A DNA stretch of 30,182 bases from JBCBWG01 sp964579305 (GTDB lineage Bacteria > Pseudomonadota > Alphaproteobacteria > Rhizobiales > Hyphomicrobiaceae): NCBI GenBank assembly GCA_964579305.1, contig CAZOGY010000028.1, forward strand, positions 1 to 30,182, written 5' to 3'. Each line of letters opens with the position of its first letter. Position 1 is the first letter of the stretch. Shown here one piece after another: positions 23,707-30,182 of this stretch. The translations under genes and the position numbers were made by a program. The notes beneath the pieces were generated by a model. It was not told where the DNA came from and did no database searches. It saw nothing but the letters and a program-made list of their open reading frames with translations.

Positions 23707-23736
23707 GTCGGCGTCCGCAAGTCGAAGGACGCCGGC
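23707..23736. terminator. Hairpin between convergent uppP and solute-binding genes
   Basis: A stem of ten pairs with one G-U (core CGGCGTCC/GGACGCCG, 23709-23734, ten-base loop) fills the 51-base gap between the two convergent stop codons. No T-run follows on either strand, so it is a poor intrinsic terminator by sequence. Its position, however, is where a bidirectional one would lie. Confidence 0.4.
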
Positions 23737-23743
23737 GGCGCGC

Positions 23744-24568
23744 TTAATACGGTCTGCGCGGGAAATAGCGCTGCACCAGTTCCAGCATCCGTCCATTGCG
23801 CCGCAAGCGGACAAGGGCGCTGTCCAGAAGCGTCCGCATTTCGCTGTTGCCTTTCTTGACCGCAATGGCGATGCCGTCGCCAAAGAACATTGGCTCCAGA
23901 AATGGTCCGCCGGCCAAATCGCAGCAGGCCTGAGACAACGACCCGTTGATCCAGAACACCAAGCTGATCCCGTCGTCGAACAACGCTTCGATTTGCCCGG
24001 TGCGCAAGGCGGCGCGCGCTGCCTCTGGCGTATCAAACCGTACAATGTTGCTCGTGCGAAAGAAGGTCCGCAGATAGGCTTCGTGAGCCGTGCCCTTTGC
24101 GACGCCGACTTTTCTGCGGTCAAGACCTTCCGGCGTGATCGTCAACTTCGATCCCGAGCGCCGCGTTGCAAACCGGCCCGGCGTGCGAAAGTAAGGTCGC
24201 GTAAAGTCGGCGTTTTTCAGCGTATCGACATTCACGCGATGGGCCGCGATCACCGCATCGAAATCGCCGTCATCAAGCCGTTGGAACAGCTGTCTCCAAG
24301 CCACGGCCTCGATTTCGCAAGTCTTGGCCAATTCCAGGCAAATGGCCCGCGCAAGATCCACATTAAAGCCAACCAGCACGCCTTCATCGTCGCGCGCATT
24401 GAACGGTGGAAAATCGTCGGTAGTCGCAAAACGGATGATGACCTGATTGCCCGATGCGTCCTGGCGATCTTGAGCGGCCGCGACCAGTGGCAACCCAATA
24501 AGCATCACCGCAAGCAAGAGCGCAAAGCCACGGCGCAACCGGAAGTCACACATCACAGCTCGCTGCAT
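23744..24568 (-). CDS. Periplasmic solute-binding protein (family 3-like)
   Basis: The protein is 274 residues from ATG 24568. A signal peptide (FRLRRGFALLLAVMLIGLPLVAAAQ) is followed by a two-lobed PBP fold: IIRFATTDDFPPFNARDDEGVLVGFNVDLARAI, FDAVIAAHRVNVDTLKNADFTRPYFRTPGRFATRR, and EALFDDGISLVFWINGS. The C-terminus shows DGIAIAVKKGNSEMRTLLDSALVRLRRNG. This is the pattern of amino-acid ABC transporter binding proteins (SBP_bac_3). No permease or ATPase is nearby, so it is an orphan. It could also be a sensor or an enzyme with this fold. The start is uncertain (24610, 24580, 24568 or 24553); the later ones leave room for a promoter and give a cleaner signal peptide. Confidence 0.87.
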   Translation of the reverse strand: MQRAVMCDFRLRRGFALLLAVMLIGLPLVAAAQDRQDASGNQVIIRFATTDDFPPFNARDDEGVLVGFNVDLARAICLELAKTCEIEAVAWRQLFQRLDDGDFDAVIAAHRVNVDTLKNADFTRPYFRTPGRFATRRSGSKLTITPEGLDRRKVGVAKGTAHEAYLRTFFRTSNIVRFDTPEAARAALRTGQIEALFDDGISLVFWINGSLSQACCDLAGGPFLEPMFFGDGIAIAVKKGNSEMRTLLDSALVRLRRNGRMLELVQRYFPRRPY

Positions 24569-24613
24569 GGGCTCATCCATTGGATCAGATGACCGAAGGT
24601 TGGTGCTCATTTA

Positions 24614-26461
24614 TTGCTCAACCCTGGCAGTTACGGGGCAGCGGCGATTGTGAGCGGGCGAGGTTGGGACACGGACAGGGCGAACGTTGCCGCGTCGGCC
24701 GGCAGCGACGCTGATGGCAATCCGGGTCCCATTGGTCAACCTGCCGCCTCCCATCCCTCCTGGACGCCGCCTCCATTGCCAGATGTGGGGCTTGCGCAAT
24801 CACGGCCCTGGCATGCCGCCCAGTACGCCTTCTTGTGCCCGCAGTGGGTGTCAGAGGAGACGCTCGCCTGGTGTCTGGATCAATCCGTCGCAACTGGGCA
24901 CATGCCCGAAGACGTGCTTATCGCACACGGCGTTCTTGACCGCGAGACCTACGAACAGGCGCTGCTGAGCCGTTTGGCCAAAACGCAGACAACAGATGCG
25001 CTCGCGTCGGGCCAACTCCGCAAATCCGCTGACCCGCGGCTTCGGTTTGCGGTATCGGGGTTGCGGCGCACCCGGCCGGAACTTTCCGCTGCGGGTGGGC
25101 TGTGGGTCTGGCAGCTCGTGGCGCTTGCTGCCGCACCGGGGCTGATCATCGGCGCGCTGGCGATTGCGCCCGACCTGGCGATTGCCGCCGCGCTGGGCCT
25201 GCTGACGGCGATGTTCTTTTTTATCGTTTTGATCCGCCTGCTGGCCGCGGTGCTGGTGCTGACCTCGCGTTCAGAATCTGGCGACATCACGCGGCTTCGG
25301 CTCAGCGATGACGAGTTGCCAACGTATGCCGTGCTCGTGCCGTTGTTTCAGGAAGCCGAGGTGGCTGCCGACTGTGTCGCCGCACTGGCCGCGCTCGACT
25401 ACCCTCCAGACAAGCTGGACGTCGTGTTCTGCGTCGAGGCGGACGATCCCGACACCTTCAACGCCCTGGTGTCAGCGGGCCTGCCGCAGCATTTCCGCAT
25501 CGCGCGCGTGCCCAAGGCCAAGCCGCGGACAAAGCCAAAGGCGCTCAATTATGCGTTGGCCGATCTCGCCTCAGACTATGTTGTGATCTTTGATGCTGAA
25601 GATCTGCCCGAGCCGGATCAACTGCGCAAAGCGGCCGCGCGCTTCCTCTCCGAAGGGCCGATCCTCGGCTGCGTGCAAGCGCGATTGAATGTTTATAACT
25701 GGCGTGACGGCTGGCTCGCGCGCCAATTCACACTGGAATATTCCGCCTTGTTCGATGGGCTTTTGCGGGCGCTTGAAAAGACCGGCGTGCCGATCCCGCT
25801 CGGGGGAACCTCCAACCATTTCCCACGTCGCCTTTTGCGCGAAATCGGCGGCTGGGACGCACATAACGTGACGGAAGACGCAGACCTTGGCTTGCGGTTG
25901 GCAAGGCTTGGCTATCGCGTCTCGGTGCTGAATGCGACCACCTGGGAAGAAGCACCGGCAAGCTTCGGCGTCTGGCTGCGTCAGCGCACGCGTTGGATCA
26001 AGGGCTGGCTTCAGACGTACGCGGTGCACATGCGCCGGCCTTTCCGACTGCTTTGGGATTTCGGCCCCTGGCGCTTTGTCTGCTTCCAGTTGCTGGTTGG
26101 CGGGCTTCTCGCGTCCGCATTCCTACACCCGCTGGTCTACGTCCTGGTGCTCCATGAACTGACCCAGGATGCACCGTTCGCGCGCGCCAAAAGTGGTGCC
26201 GAAGCCGTATTATGGTGGCTGGCTTTCCTGAACCTGGCCGTCGGCGCGCTCTCAAGCATCGTGCTGTCGGCCGTTGCGGTCGCCAAGCGCGGCAGGCTGG
26301 CGCTTTGGGTCATATTGCCCACGATGCCGGCTTACTGGTTTTTGATATCGATTGCCGCCTACCGGGCGCTTTGGCAGGTCTGGCGCGCGCCATTCCGTTG
26401 GGAAAAGACGCCCCATCGCGCTCGCCGGAAAACAGAACGCCGGCTGCCGCAGCGCCCGTGA
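24614..26461 (+). CDS. Membrane family 2 glycosyltransferase (processive-synthase type)
   Basis: The protein is 615 residues from TTG 24614; GTG 24650 is an alternative. Residues about 70-120 form a small helical domain similar to the GspE/MshE N-terminal domain (TLAWCLDQSVATGHMPEDVLIAHG). Two membrane helices follow. The GT2 core has YAVLVPLFQEAEVAADCV, D-A-E-D at 327-330, T-E-D-A-D at 420-424, and R-Q-R-T-R-W at 456-461, matching the D, DXD, TED and (Q/R)xxRW motifs of cellulose-synthase-like enzymes. At least three further helices form the C-terminal channel region. The enzyme probably makes and exports a surface polysaccharide. It has no bcs-type partner nearby. Confidence 0.9.
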   Translation: MLNPGSYGAAAIVSGRGWDTDRANVAASAGSDADGNPGPIGQPAASHPSWTPPPLPDVGLAQSRPWHAAQYAFLCPQWVSEETLAWCLDQSVATGHMPEDVLIAHGVLDRETYEQALLSRLAKTQTTDALASGQLRKSADPRLRFAVSGLRRTRPELSAAGGLWVWQLVALAAAPGLIIGALAIAPDLAIAAALGLLTAMFFFIVLIRLLAAVLVLTSRSESGDITRLRLSDDELPTYAVLVPLFQEAEVAADCVAALAALDYPPDKLDVVFCVEADDPDTFNALVSAGLPQHFRIARVPKAKPRTKPKALNYALADLASDYVVIFDAEDLPEPDQLRKAAARFLSEGPILGCVQARLNVYNWRDGWLARQFTLEYSALFDGLLRALEKTGVPIPLGGTSNHFPRRLLREIGGWDAHNVTEDADLGLRLARLGYRVSVLNATTWEEAPASFGVWLRQRTRWIKGWLQTYAVHMRRPFRLLWDFGPWRFVCFQLLVGGLLASAFLHPLVYVLVLHELTQDAPFARAKSGAEAVLWWLAFLNLAVGALSSIVLSAVAVAKRGRLALWVILPTMPAYWFLISIAAYRALWQVWRAPFRWEKTPHRARRKTERRLPQRP

Positions 26462-26522
26462 CGGACGCCGTTCAACGATCCACCTTCAACAAACCCACAG
26501 CCCTAACGCGTCCGGCTGGCGA

Positions 26523-27518
26523 CTATCGCGCAAGCAGGACGCTTTTGCAGTACTTCGGCAGATCCGCCAGCGTAATCGGCCGCCGTTTGCGCGGTTGGCA
26601 GCGTTTCGCCGTCTTGTTCTCCTTGCGCCGGCAAAAGCAAGTCCACTTATCCGCATTCGCAGGGTCCTTGCAGTCGATCGGCCGCAACCGGGCGCGCAGC
26701 TTCTTGTACCATTCAGAAAGCTCGCGGCCGCAGCCGTCGTCGGTCGGCACAGGCTTTTGCGGCCTGCACTGGCGATCACCTGGCGGGCAGAACAGGCGCA
26801 CGTGGAAATGATAATTGTGCCCCCAAACCGGCCGCATCTTGGAAAGCCACGCACGGTCGTCACCGGCCGTCTTGCACAGTTGCCGCTTGATCGCTGGATG
26901 CACCAGAACCCGCTGCACTTCCGGGTAACCGGCAACGCGCTTCAACAGCCGTTCGTGCGCGTCCGTCCAGACCTGCGGGTTGATCGAGAGCTGATCCTTC
27001 GTGAGCATGTATGTCGCCGAGGTGATCTCGCGCTCTCGCCGTGTGTACCGCCGGTCCGGCATTGGCGTCAGCCAGATATCCGCATCAAGCCCAATCTGGT
27101 GGCTGGCGTGGCTCGGCCACATCGGCCCGCCGCGCGCCATCGACAAATCGCCGACCAGCAGCCCCGGCCAGCCATCCTTCTGCGCCGCATCGCGTGCCAA
27201 ACGCTGGACGATCTCAATCATTTTGGGGTGTGCCCAACGCCGCCGCCGCGACAGGCGCATCGCCTGCCAGTACTTGCCGTCGGTCGCCAGTTGCACGCCA
27301 CCGGCCAAGCAGCCGCGCGCATAGCGGCCAATCGATTGCGCGCGCAAAGGGGCGCCGTCCTGGGCTTTGATGAACAGCGACTTTGCCGGCACGGACATCA
27401 AGAGGAGTTCGCCGGTAATCCGCTTATGACCGCCAGGCTTGGCTGCCGGCAGCGTTTGCGCTGCGGCCGGCAACGCCATCGCAATTGCTGCAAGAAACAT
27501 CAGCGTGCGGGCAAACAT
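26523..27518 (-). CDS. mepA: Penicillin-insensitive murein endopeptidase
   Basis: The protein is 331 residues with a signal peptide (MFARTLMFLAAIAMALPAAA), hence periplasmic. The M74 metallopeptidase core is intact. HASHQIGLDADIWLTPM carries the zinc His and Asp ligands, and GHNYHFHVRLFCPPG carries the C-terminal HxH. RMRLSRRRRWAHPKMIEIVQRLA and QVWTDAHERLLKRVAGYPEVQRVLVHPAIK are family blocks. MepA cuts the D-Ala-mDAP cross-link of peptidoglycan. The C-terminal tail is cysteine-rich (LRPIDCKDPANADKWTCFC), suggesting disulfides. GGAGG at seven-base spacing fixes ATG 27518. It converges with the GT2 synthase gene and is 125 bases downstream of the hydroxylase gene, on the same strand. Confidence 0.96.
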   Translation of the reverse strand: MFARTLMFLAAIAMALPAAAQTLPAAKPGGHKRITGELLLMSVPAKSLFIKAQDGAPLRAQSIGRYARGCLAGGVQLATDGKYWQAMRLSRRRRWAHPKMIEIVQRLARDAAQKDGWPGLLVGDLSMARGGPMWPSHASHQIGLDADIWLTPMPDRRYTRREREITSATYMLTKDQLSINPQVWTDAHERLLKRVAGYPEVQRVLVHPAIKRQLCKTAGDDRAWLSKMRPVWGHNYHFHVRLFCPPGDRQCRPQKPVPTDDGCGRELSEWYKKLRARLRPIDCKDPANADKWTCFCRRKENKTAKRCQPRKRRPITLADLPKYCKSVLLAR

Positions 27519-27644
27519 CAAGGCGCCTCCAGATCGCGTTTACGGCCGGCCGAGATCGCCAGCCAGCCTCGGGCCGTGTGTTGAGCACACAATAAGGCTG
27601 CGATTTGAAAACCTGCGTGACAAGTTGCCAACGCGACCGGGCGC

Positions 27645-28487
27645 TCAGTGCCTTGGTCGCTTGCCGAACGGGAGGAACAGGCTCCAGCCGAGCCGTGTCG
27701 GGTTGTCGTTTTGATAGTCCGACAAGCCGATCTTCATACCCAAGTGCCCGCCCTCGGGCTGGTCAGTATAGGTGCCAAACAGCCGGTCCCAGATCGACAG
27801 GTTGAACCCGTAGTTGCTGTCGTGCTCGCGCCGCTGGATGGAATGATGAACGCGGTGCATGTCCGGCGTCACGATCGCGAGCCGCAACGTCCCGTCAAGC
27901 CACTTCGGCAGATTGATGTTGGCGTGGTTGAACATCGCGCAACCGTTGAGGATGACCTCAAACAGCACGACGGCCGCCGCCGGCGCGCCAAGCGCGACCA
28001 CCCACACGATCTTGTAGAGCATCGACAGCATGATCTCGACCGGGTGGAACCGGATCGCCGTCGACACGTCGATGTCCACGTCCGCGTGATGCACCTGATG
28101 CAGCCGCCACAGGACCGGCACCTTATGAGAGGCGTAGTGCTGAAACCAGATCGCGAAATCGAGCACAAAAAGCGTGATGATCAGCGCCAGCCAAAACGGC
28201 ACATCATAGACGTTGAACAGGCCCCAGCCGGCCTGCTCCGCCCACAGCGCAACGGCAACCGCAACCAGCGGCACGGCCGCCGTGCTCAGGATCGACGGCA
28301 GCGCCGCCATGAGCCGCACAAGCGCCGTATCGATCCCCACGATGGCAAAATTCGTCAGCCAGCGCTTGGCTTTCGGCGCGCTCAGGTCCCGCTTCGGGAT
28401 CAGGAATTCCAGCGATGCCATGGCAAGCAGAATGCCGGCGAAAACGGAAAATCTCAGGATCGGTTCGCTGAGGCCAAAAACTTCCAT
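27645..28487 (-). CDS. Sterol desaturase/fatty acid hydroxylase family protein
   Basis: The 280-residue integral membrane protein has about four to five helices. The His-box motifs of the di-iron hydroxylase superfamily are all present: WFQHYASHKVPVLWRLHQVHHADVDID (HxxxH and HxxHH), FNHANINLP, and DMHRVHHSIQRREHDSNYGF (HxxHH). These bind two irons that activate oxygen for C-H hydroxylation or desaturation of lipids. Bacterial members act on fatty acids, hopanoids, carotenoids or lipid A, and the substrate cannot be told here. GGAG lies eight bases before the ATG. A short gap to mepA suggests an operon, though the functional link is unclear. Confidence 0.93.
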   Translation of the reverse strand: MEVFGLSEPILRFSVFAGILLAMASLEFLIPKRDLSAPKAKRWLTNFAIVGIDTALVRLMAALPSILSTAAVPLVAVAVALWAEQAGWGLFNVYDVPFWLALIITLFVLDFAIWFQHYASHKVPVLWRLHQVHHADVDIDVSTAIRFHPVEIMLSMLYKIVWVVALGAPAAAVVLFEVILNGCAMFNHANINLPKWLDGTLRLAIVTPDMHRVHHSIQRREHDSNYGFNLSIWDRLFGTYTDQPEGGHLGMKIGLSDYQNDNPTRLGWSLFLPFGKRPRH

Positions 28488-28618
28488 CGCGCAAGCTCCA
28501 GTGGTCGGGTCGCGCTGCCATCCTGGCGCGCGATATATTCAACAGCCAATATACGTGATTGTCAGTTCAACGGCCTCTCACGACCGCGTCACCGCGACAA
28601 TTCTGCGCGCTCTGCCGA

Positions 28619-28833
28619 GATGTTTCGCAACAGCGACATCGTGCGCCGCCGCCCCCCCTTTTTGTCCCTCAGGTGAGGCGCAGGCCGCAAGGCCGGTGCG
28701 CGCCGTGAGCGACATTATCGATGTCAGGGAGCAACGCGACCCGGCGCCTCGCTGGCGATGTTTCGCAACAGCGACATCGTGCGCCGCCCCCGCGGAGGCG
28801 CAGGCCGCAAGGCCGGTGCGCGCCGTGAGCGAC
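28619..28833. repeat. Two-part intergenic repeat in two tandem copies
   Basis: A 32-base block (28619-28650) recurs identically at 28757-28788, and a 39-base block (28675-28713) recurs identically at 28795-28833. The blocks are separated by 24 bases in copy one and 6 in copy two, so one copy has an internal insertion or deletion. Block one folds as GATGT...ACATC. Block two holds GGCC-GCAA-GGCC, a GNRA-type tetraloop hairpin. Copy two abuts the SMR stop codon. The remaining gap from 28488 to 28618 is the upstream region of the hydroxylase gene and shows no further structure. Confidence 0.85.
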
Positions 28834-29157
28834 TTAGTGACTCCCAGCCGACATCTGCAGACCGATCACGCCGGCAACGACCAGAACAAGGCTCACGATC
28901 TTCAGCGCCGTCACGCTCTCCCCGAACGCGGCCATGCCGACGACCGCGATAATCGCCGTGCCCGCCCCCGCCCAGATCGCATAGGCAATCGACAGCTCGA
29001 TCGTCTTGAGCACCAGCGTCAGCGTCGCAAAAGCCCCCGCATAAAACACGAACACGCCAACCGACGGCCAGAACACGGCAAACCCGTTCGACAGTTTCAT
29101 GCAAAGCGAGCCGGCGACTTCCAGGATGATCGTCAGCGTCAACAACAGCCAAGCCAA
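28834..29157 (-). CDS. Small multidrug resistance (SMR) family efflux protein
   Basis: The protein is 107 residues with four membrane helices, the normal SMR size. From the TTG at 29157 it reads MAWLLLTLTIILEVAGSLCMKLSNGF. This puts the essential proton- and drug-binding Glu at residue 13, as in the family (Glu13/14), and gives GGAG at six-base spacing. A TTG four codons upstream is therefore less likely. Further matches are FWPSVGVFVFYAGAFATLTLVLKTIELSIAYAIWAGAG and AFGESVTALKIVSLVLVVAGVIGLQM. The AYAIWAGAG block resembles EmrE/QacE rather than the guanidinium exporter Gdx. SMR proteins act as dimers in the inner membrane; here no adjacent partner gene is seen, so a homodimer is likely. Confidence 0.93.
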   Translation of the reverse strand: MAWLLLTLTIILEVAGSLCMKLSNGFAVFWPSVGVFVFYAGAFATLTLVLKTIELSIAYAIWAGAGTAIIAVVGMAAFGESVTALKIVSLVLVVAGVIGLQMSAGSH

Positions 29158-29231
29158 TGCGGTCTCCAACAGCTACGGGCAAACACACCGGCTGTGGTTG
29201 CGTTTCCGCGCGCGCCCGTCAATGTCGCACC

Positions 29232-29912
29232 ATGACCGGACCCGCACCGACGTTCTTCATCGACACCCCGCGCGCCGCCGCAGCGCAGGAAAACGCGCGC
29301 ACAACCGCAGACGTCCACGTGCTGCTCGCCCATGGCGCCGGCGCGCCCATGGACAGCCCGTTCATGACGAGCTTTGCCGAAGCGCTGGCCGCACGCGGCG
29401 TGACAGTCGCCCGGTTCGAGTTCGCCTACATGGCCGCCCGGCGCCACGGCGGCCCCAAACGTCCGCCACCGCGCGCCGACCACTTGATGGACGAATACCG
29501 CGCGATCCTTGCCGCCTATCGCGCGCGCCTGACGCCGGGGACGCGGCTGTTCATCGGCGGCAAATCCATGGGCGGGCGCATTGCAAGCCTGATCGGCGAT
29601 GACGCCTATGCGGACGCGCACGCCCGCGGCGTCGTCTGTCTCGGCTACCCGTTCCACCCGCAAGGCAAGCCCGAGCAACTGCGCACCGAACACCTCGCCG
29701 CCCTCGATTGCCCGACGCTCATCGTCCAGGGCGACCGCGACCCCTTCGGCAATCGCGATGAAGTCACCGGCTACACCCTCTCAGCGCAGATCACGCTGCA
29801 CTGGATCAGCGACGGCGACCACGACTTCGGCCCCCGCGGCCGCTCCGGCGTCACGCGCTCTGGCAACATCACCGCCGCCGCCGACGCCGTGGCGAAGTTT
29901 GTGGCGGGGTGA
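29232..29912 (+). CDS. Alpha/beta hydrolase, KANL3/TEX30-like
   Basis: The protein is 226 residues from ATG 29232. It shows the compact hydrolase fold of the KANL3/TEX30 group: VHVLLAHGAGAPMDSPFM near the N-terminus, the nucleophile elbow GGKSMGGR (Ser112), VVCLGYPFHPQGKPE, then LIVQGDRDPFG with the catalytic Asp (about 170), and ISDGDHDFGPRGRSG with the His (about 197). The GAGAPMDSPFM and GYPFHPxGKP blocks are family hallmarks. The substrate is unknown in bacteria. The open frame upstream of 29232 overlaps the divergent SMR gene and is not hydrolase-like. It shares an intergenic region of about 75 bases with the SMR gene, which may hold two overlapping promoters. Confidence 0.88.
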   Translation: MTGPAPTFFIDTPRAAAAQENARTTADVHVLLAHGAGAPMDSPFMTSFAEALAARGVTVARFEFAYMAARRHGGPKRPPPRADHLMDEYRAILAAYRARLTPGTRLFIGGKSMGGRIASLIGDDAYADAHARGVVCLGYPFHPQGKPEQLRTEHLAALDCPTLIVQGDRDPFGNRDEVTGYTLSAQITLHWISDGDHDFGPRGRSGVTRSGNITAAADAVAKFVAG

Positions 29913-30059
29913 TGGGGGGCGGTGTGTGGAGAAAGCAGTCTTCGCTGACACGCTGCGCTGCCCTGTCCGAGTTCGCCACGCGACGTCCGCTGCACATCAA
30001 CAACCGGTCGAAGCGGGTTCTTCGGCTTTGGGCCGAGACCAGCCCTACTAAGCCAGTTG

Positions 30060-30182
30060 TCACTTTTGAAAGTCAAAACCGAATATCTGCGCCATGGCTT
30101 TGCGCCCTTTCGGCGTCACGGACACTGCACGTGTGCCGTCGATCCGGCGTATCCAACCAGCCTCAAAGCTATGGCGGCAGAG
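30060..30182 (-). CDS. C-terminus of an ArsR-like winged-helix regulator (partial)
   Basis: The last 123 bases read on the minus strand as 40 codons ending in TGA at 30060-30062. They include SFEAGWIRRIDGTRAVSVT followed by PKGRKAMAQIFGFDFQK. The pattern (L)..GW..R....RAV.VTP.G...L...FG is the C-terminal winged-helix and tail of a common ArsR-like HTH protein found in proteobacteria. In that family the DNA-binding part precedes it, here beyond the window end. It converges with the hydrolase gene; the 147-base gap between them shows only a weak TCGGC/GCCGA hairpin. Confidence 0.65.
   Translation of the reverse strand, partial: LCRHSFEAGWIRRIDGTRAVSVTPKGRKAMAQIFGFDFQK

Noticed and set aside
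27648..28676. 342-codon plus-strand frame opposite the hydroxylase gene
   Set aside because: It is antisense to a gene with all its His boxes, and its composition is typical shadow sequence.
1..30182. Search for tRNA, rRNA, CRISPR arrays, IS ends and phage genes
   Set aside because: No T-loop GTTCGAATCC-like signature in a cloverleaf context, no regularly spaced repeats and no transposase or integrase motifs were found by eye. A tool-based scan could still find a divergent example.

Overview
The window looks like a chromosomal segment of a GC-rich alphaproteobacterium, probably in or near the Hyphomicrobiales. Three points suggest this. DNA polymerase IV carries an N-terminal CxxC...CxxC knuckle. 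IF-3 has an M-R-R-P N-terminus that begins at a non-AUG codon. A GST-like gene, queG and an NAD(P)-binding epimerase-like gene sit in one overlapping cluster. The content is mostly housekeeping plus envelope and glycan genes. I found no phage, IS element, CRISPR array, rRNA or tRNA. The placement is inference and was not checked against databases.

Layout. 1-3043: the last codons of an upstream gene, a nested palindromic element, a Gfo/Idh/MocA oxidoreductase (-), a structured non-coding stretch and dinB (+). 3044-6598: a DMT-family transporter, a secreted Cys-containing protein and lepA, all on the minus strand. 6599-7957: a non-coding stretch, an XRE-type regulator (+) and a run of large hairpins between its end and the end of pheT. 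7958-13891: a minus-strand translation block in transcription order infC, terminator, promoter and long leader, rpmI, rplT, pheS, a four-helix membrane protein, pheT. 14095-17852: three glycosyltransferases and an ABHD10-like hydrolase. 17985-19517: a secreted, low-complexity protein with a paired-cysteine C-terminus. 19772-22692: GST-like gene, queG and epimerase-like gene (-), with overlapping reading frames. 22859-28487: uppP (+), an orphan periplasmic solute-binding protein (-), a large membrane GT2 synthase (+), mepA (-) and a sterol-desaturase-type hydroxylase (-). 28619-28833: a duplicated intergenic repeat. 28834-30182: an SMR efflux protein (-), a KANL3/TEX30-like hydrolase (+) and the C-terminus of a winged-helix regulator cut by the window end.

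The genes fall into two themes. One is translation: IF-3, L35, L20, PheRS, EF-4 and QueG. The other is the cell envelope: UppP recycles the undecaprenyl carrier, MepA cuts peptidoglycan, four glycosyltransferases build surface glycans, and a membrane hydroxylase and transporters act at the membrane.

The most interesting signals are non-coding or translational: an AUA start codon for infC fixed by an ideal Shine-Dalgarno and an upstream in-frame stop; three consecutive large hairpins at 7695-7883, one with a competing alternative stem; a palindromic element at 42-207; a rearranged repeat pair next to the SMR gene; and a rpmI-rplT leader with an attenuator-like hairpin. No wholly new multi-gene system could be demonstrated.
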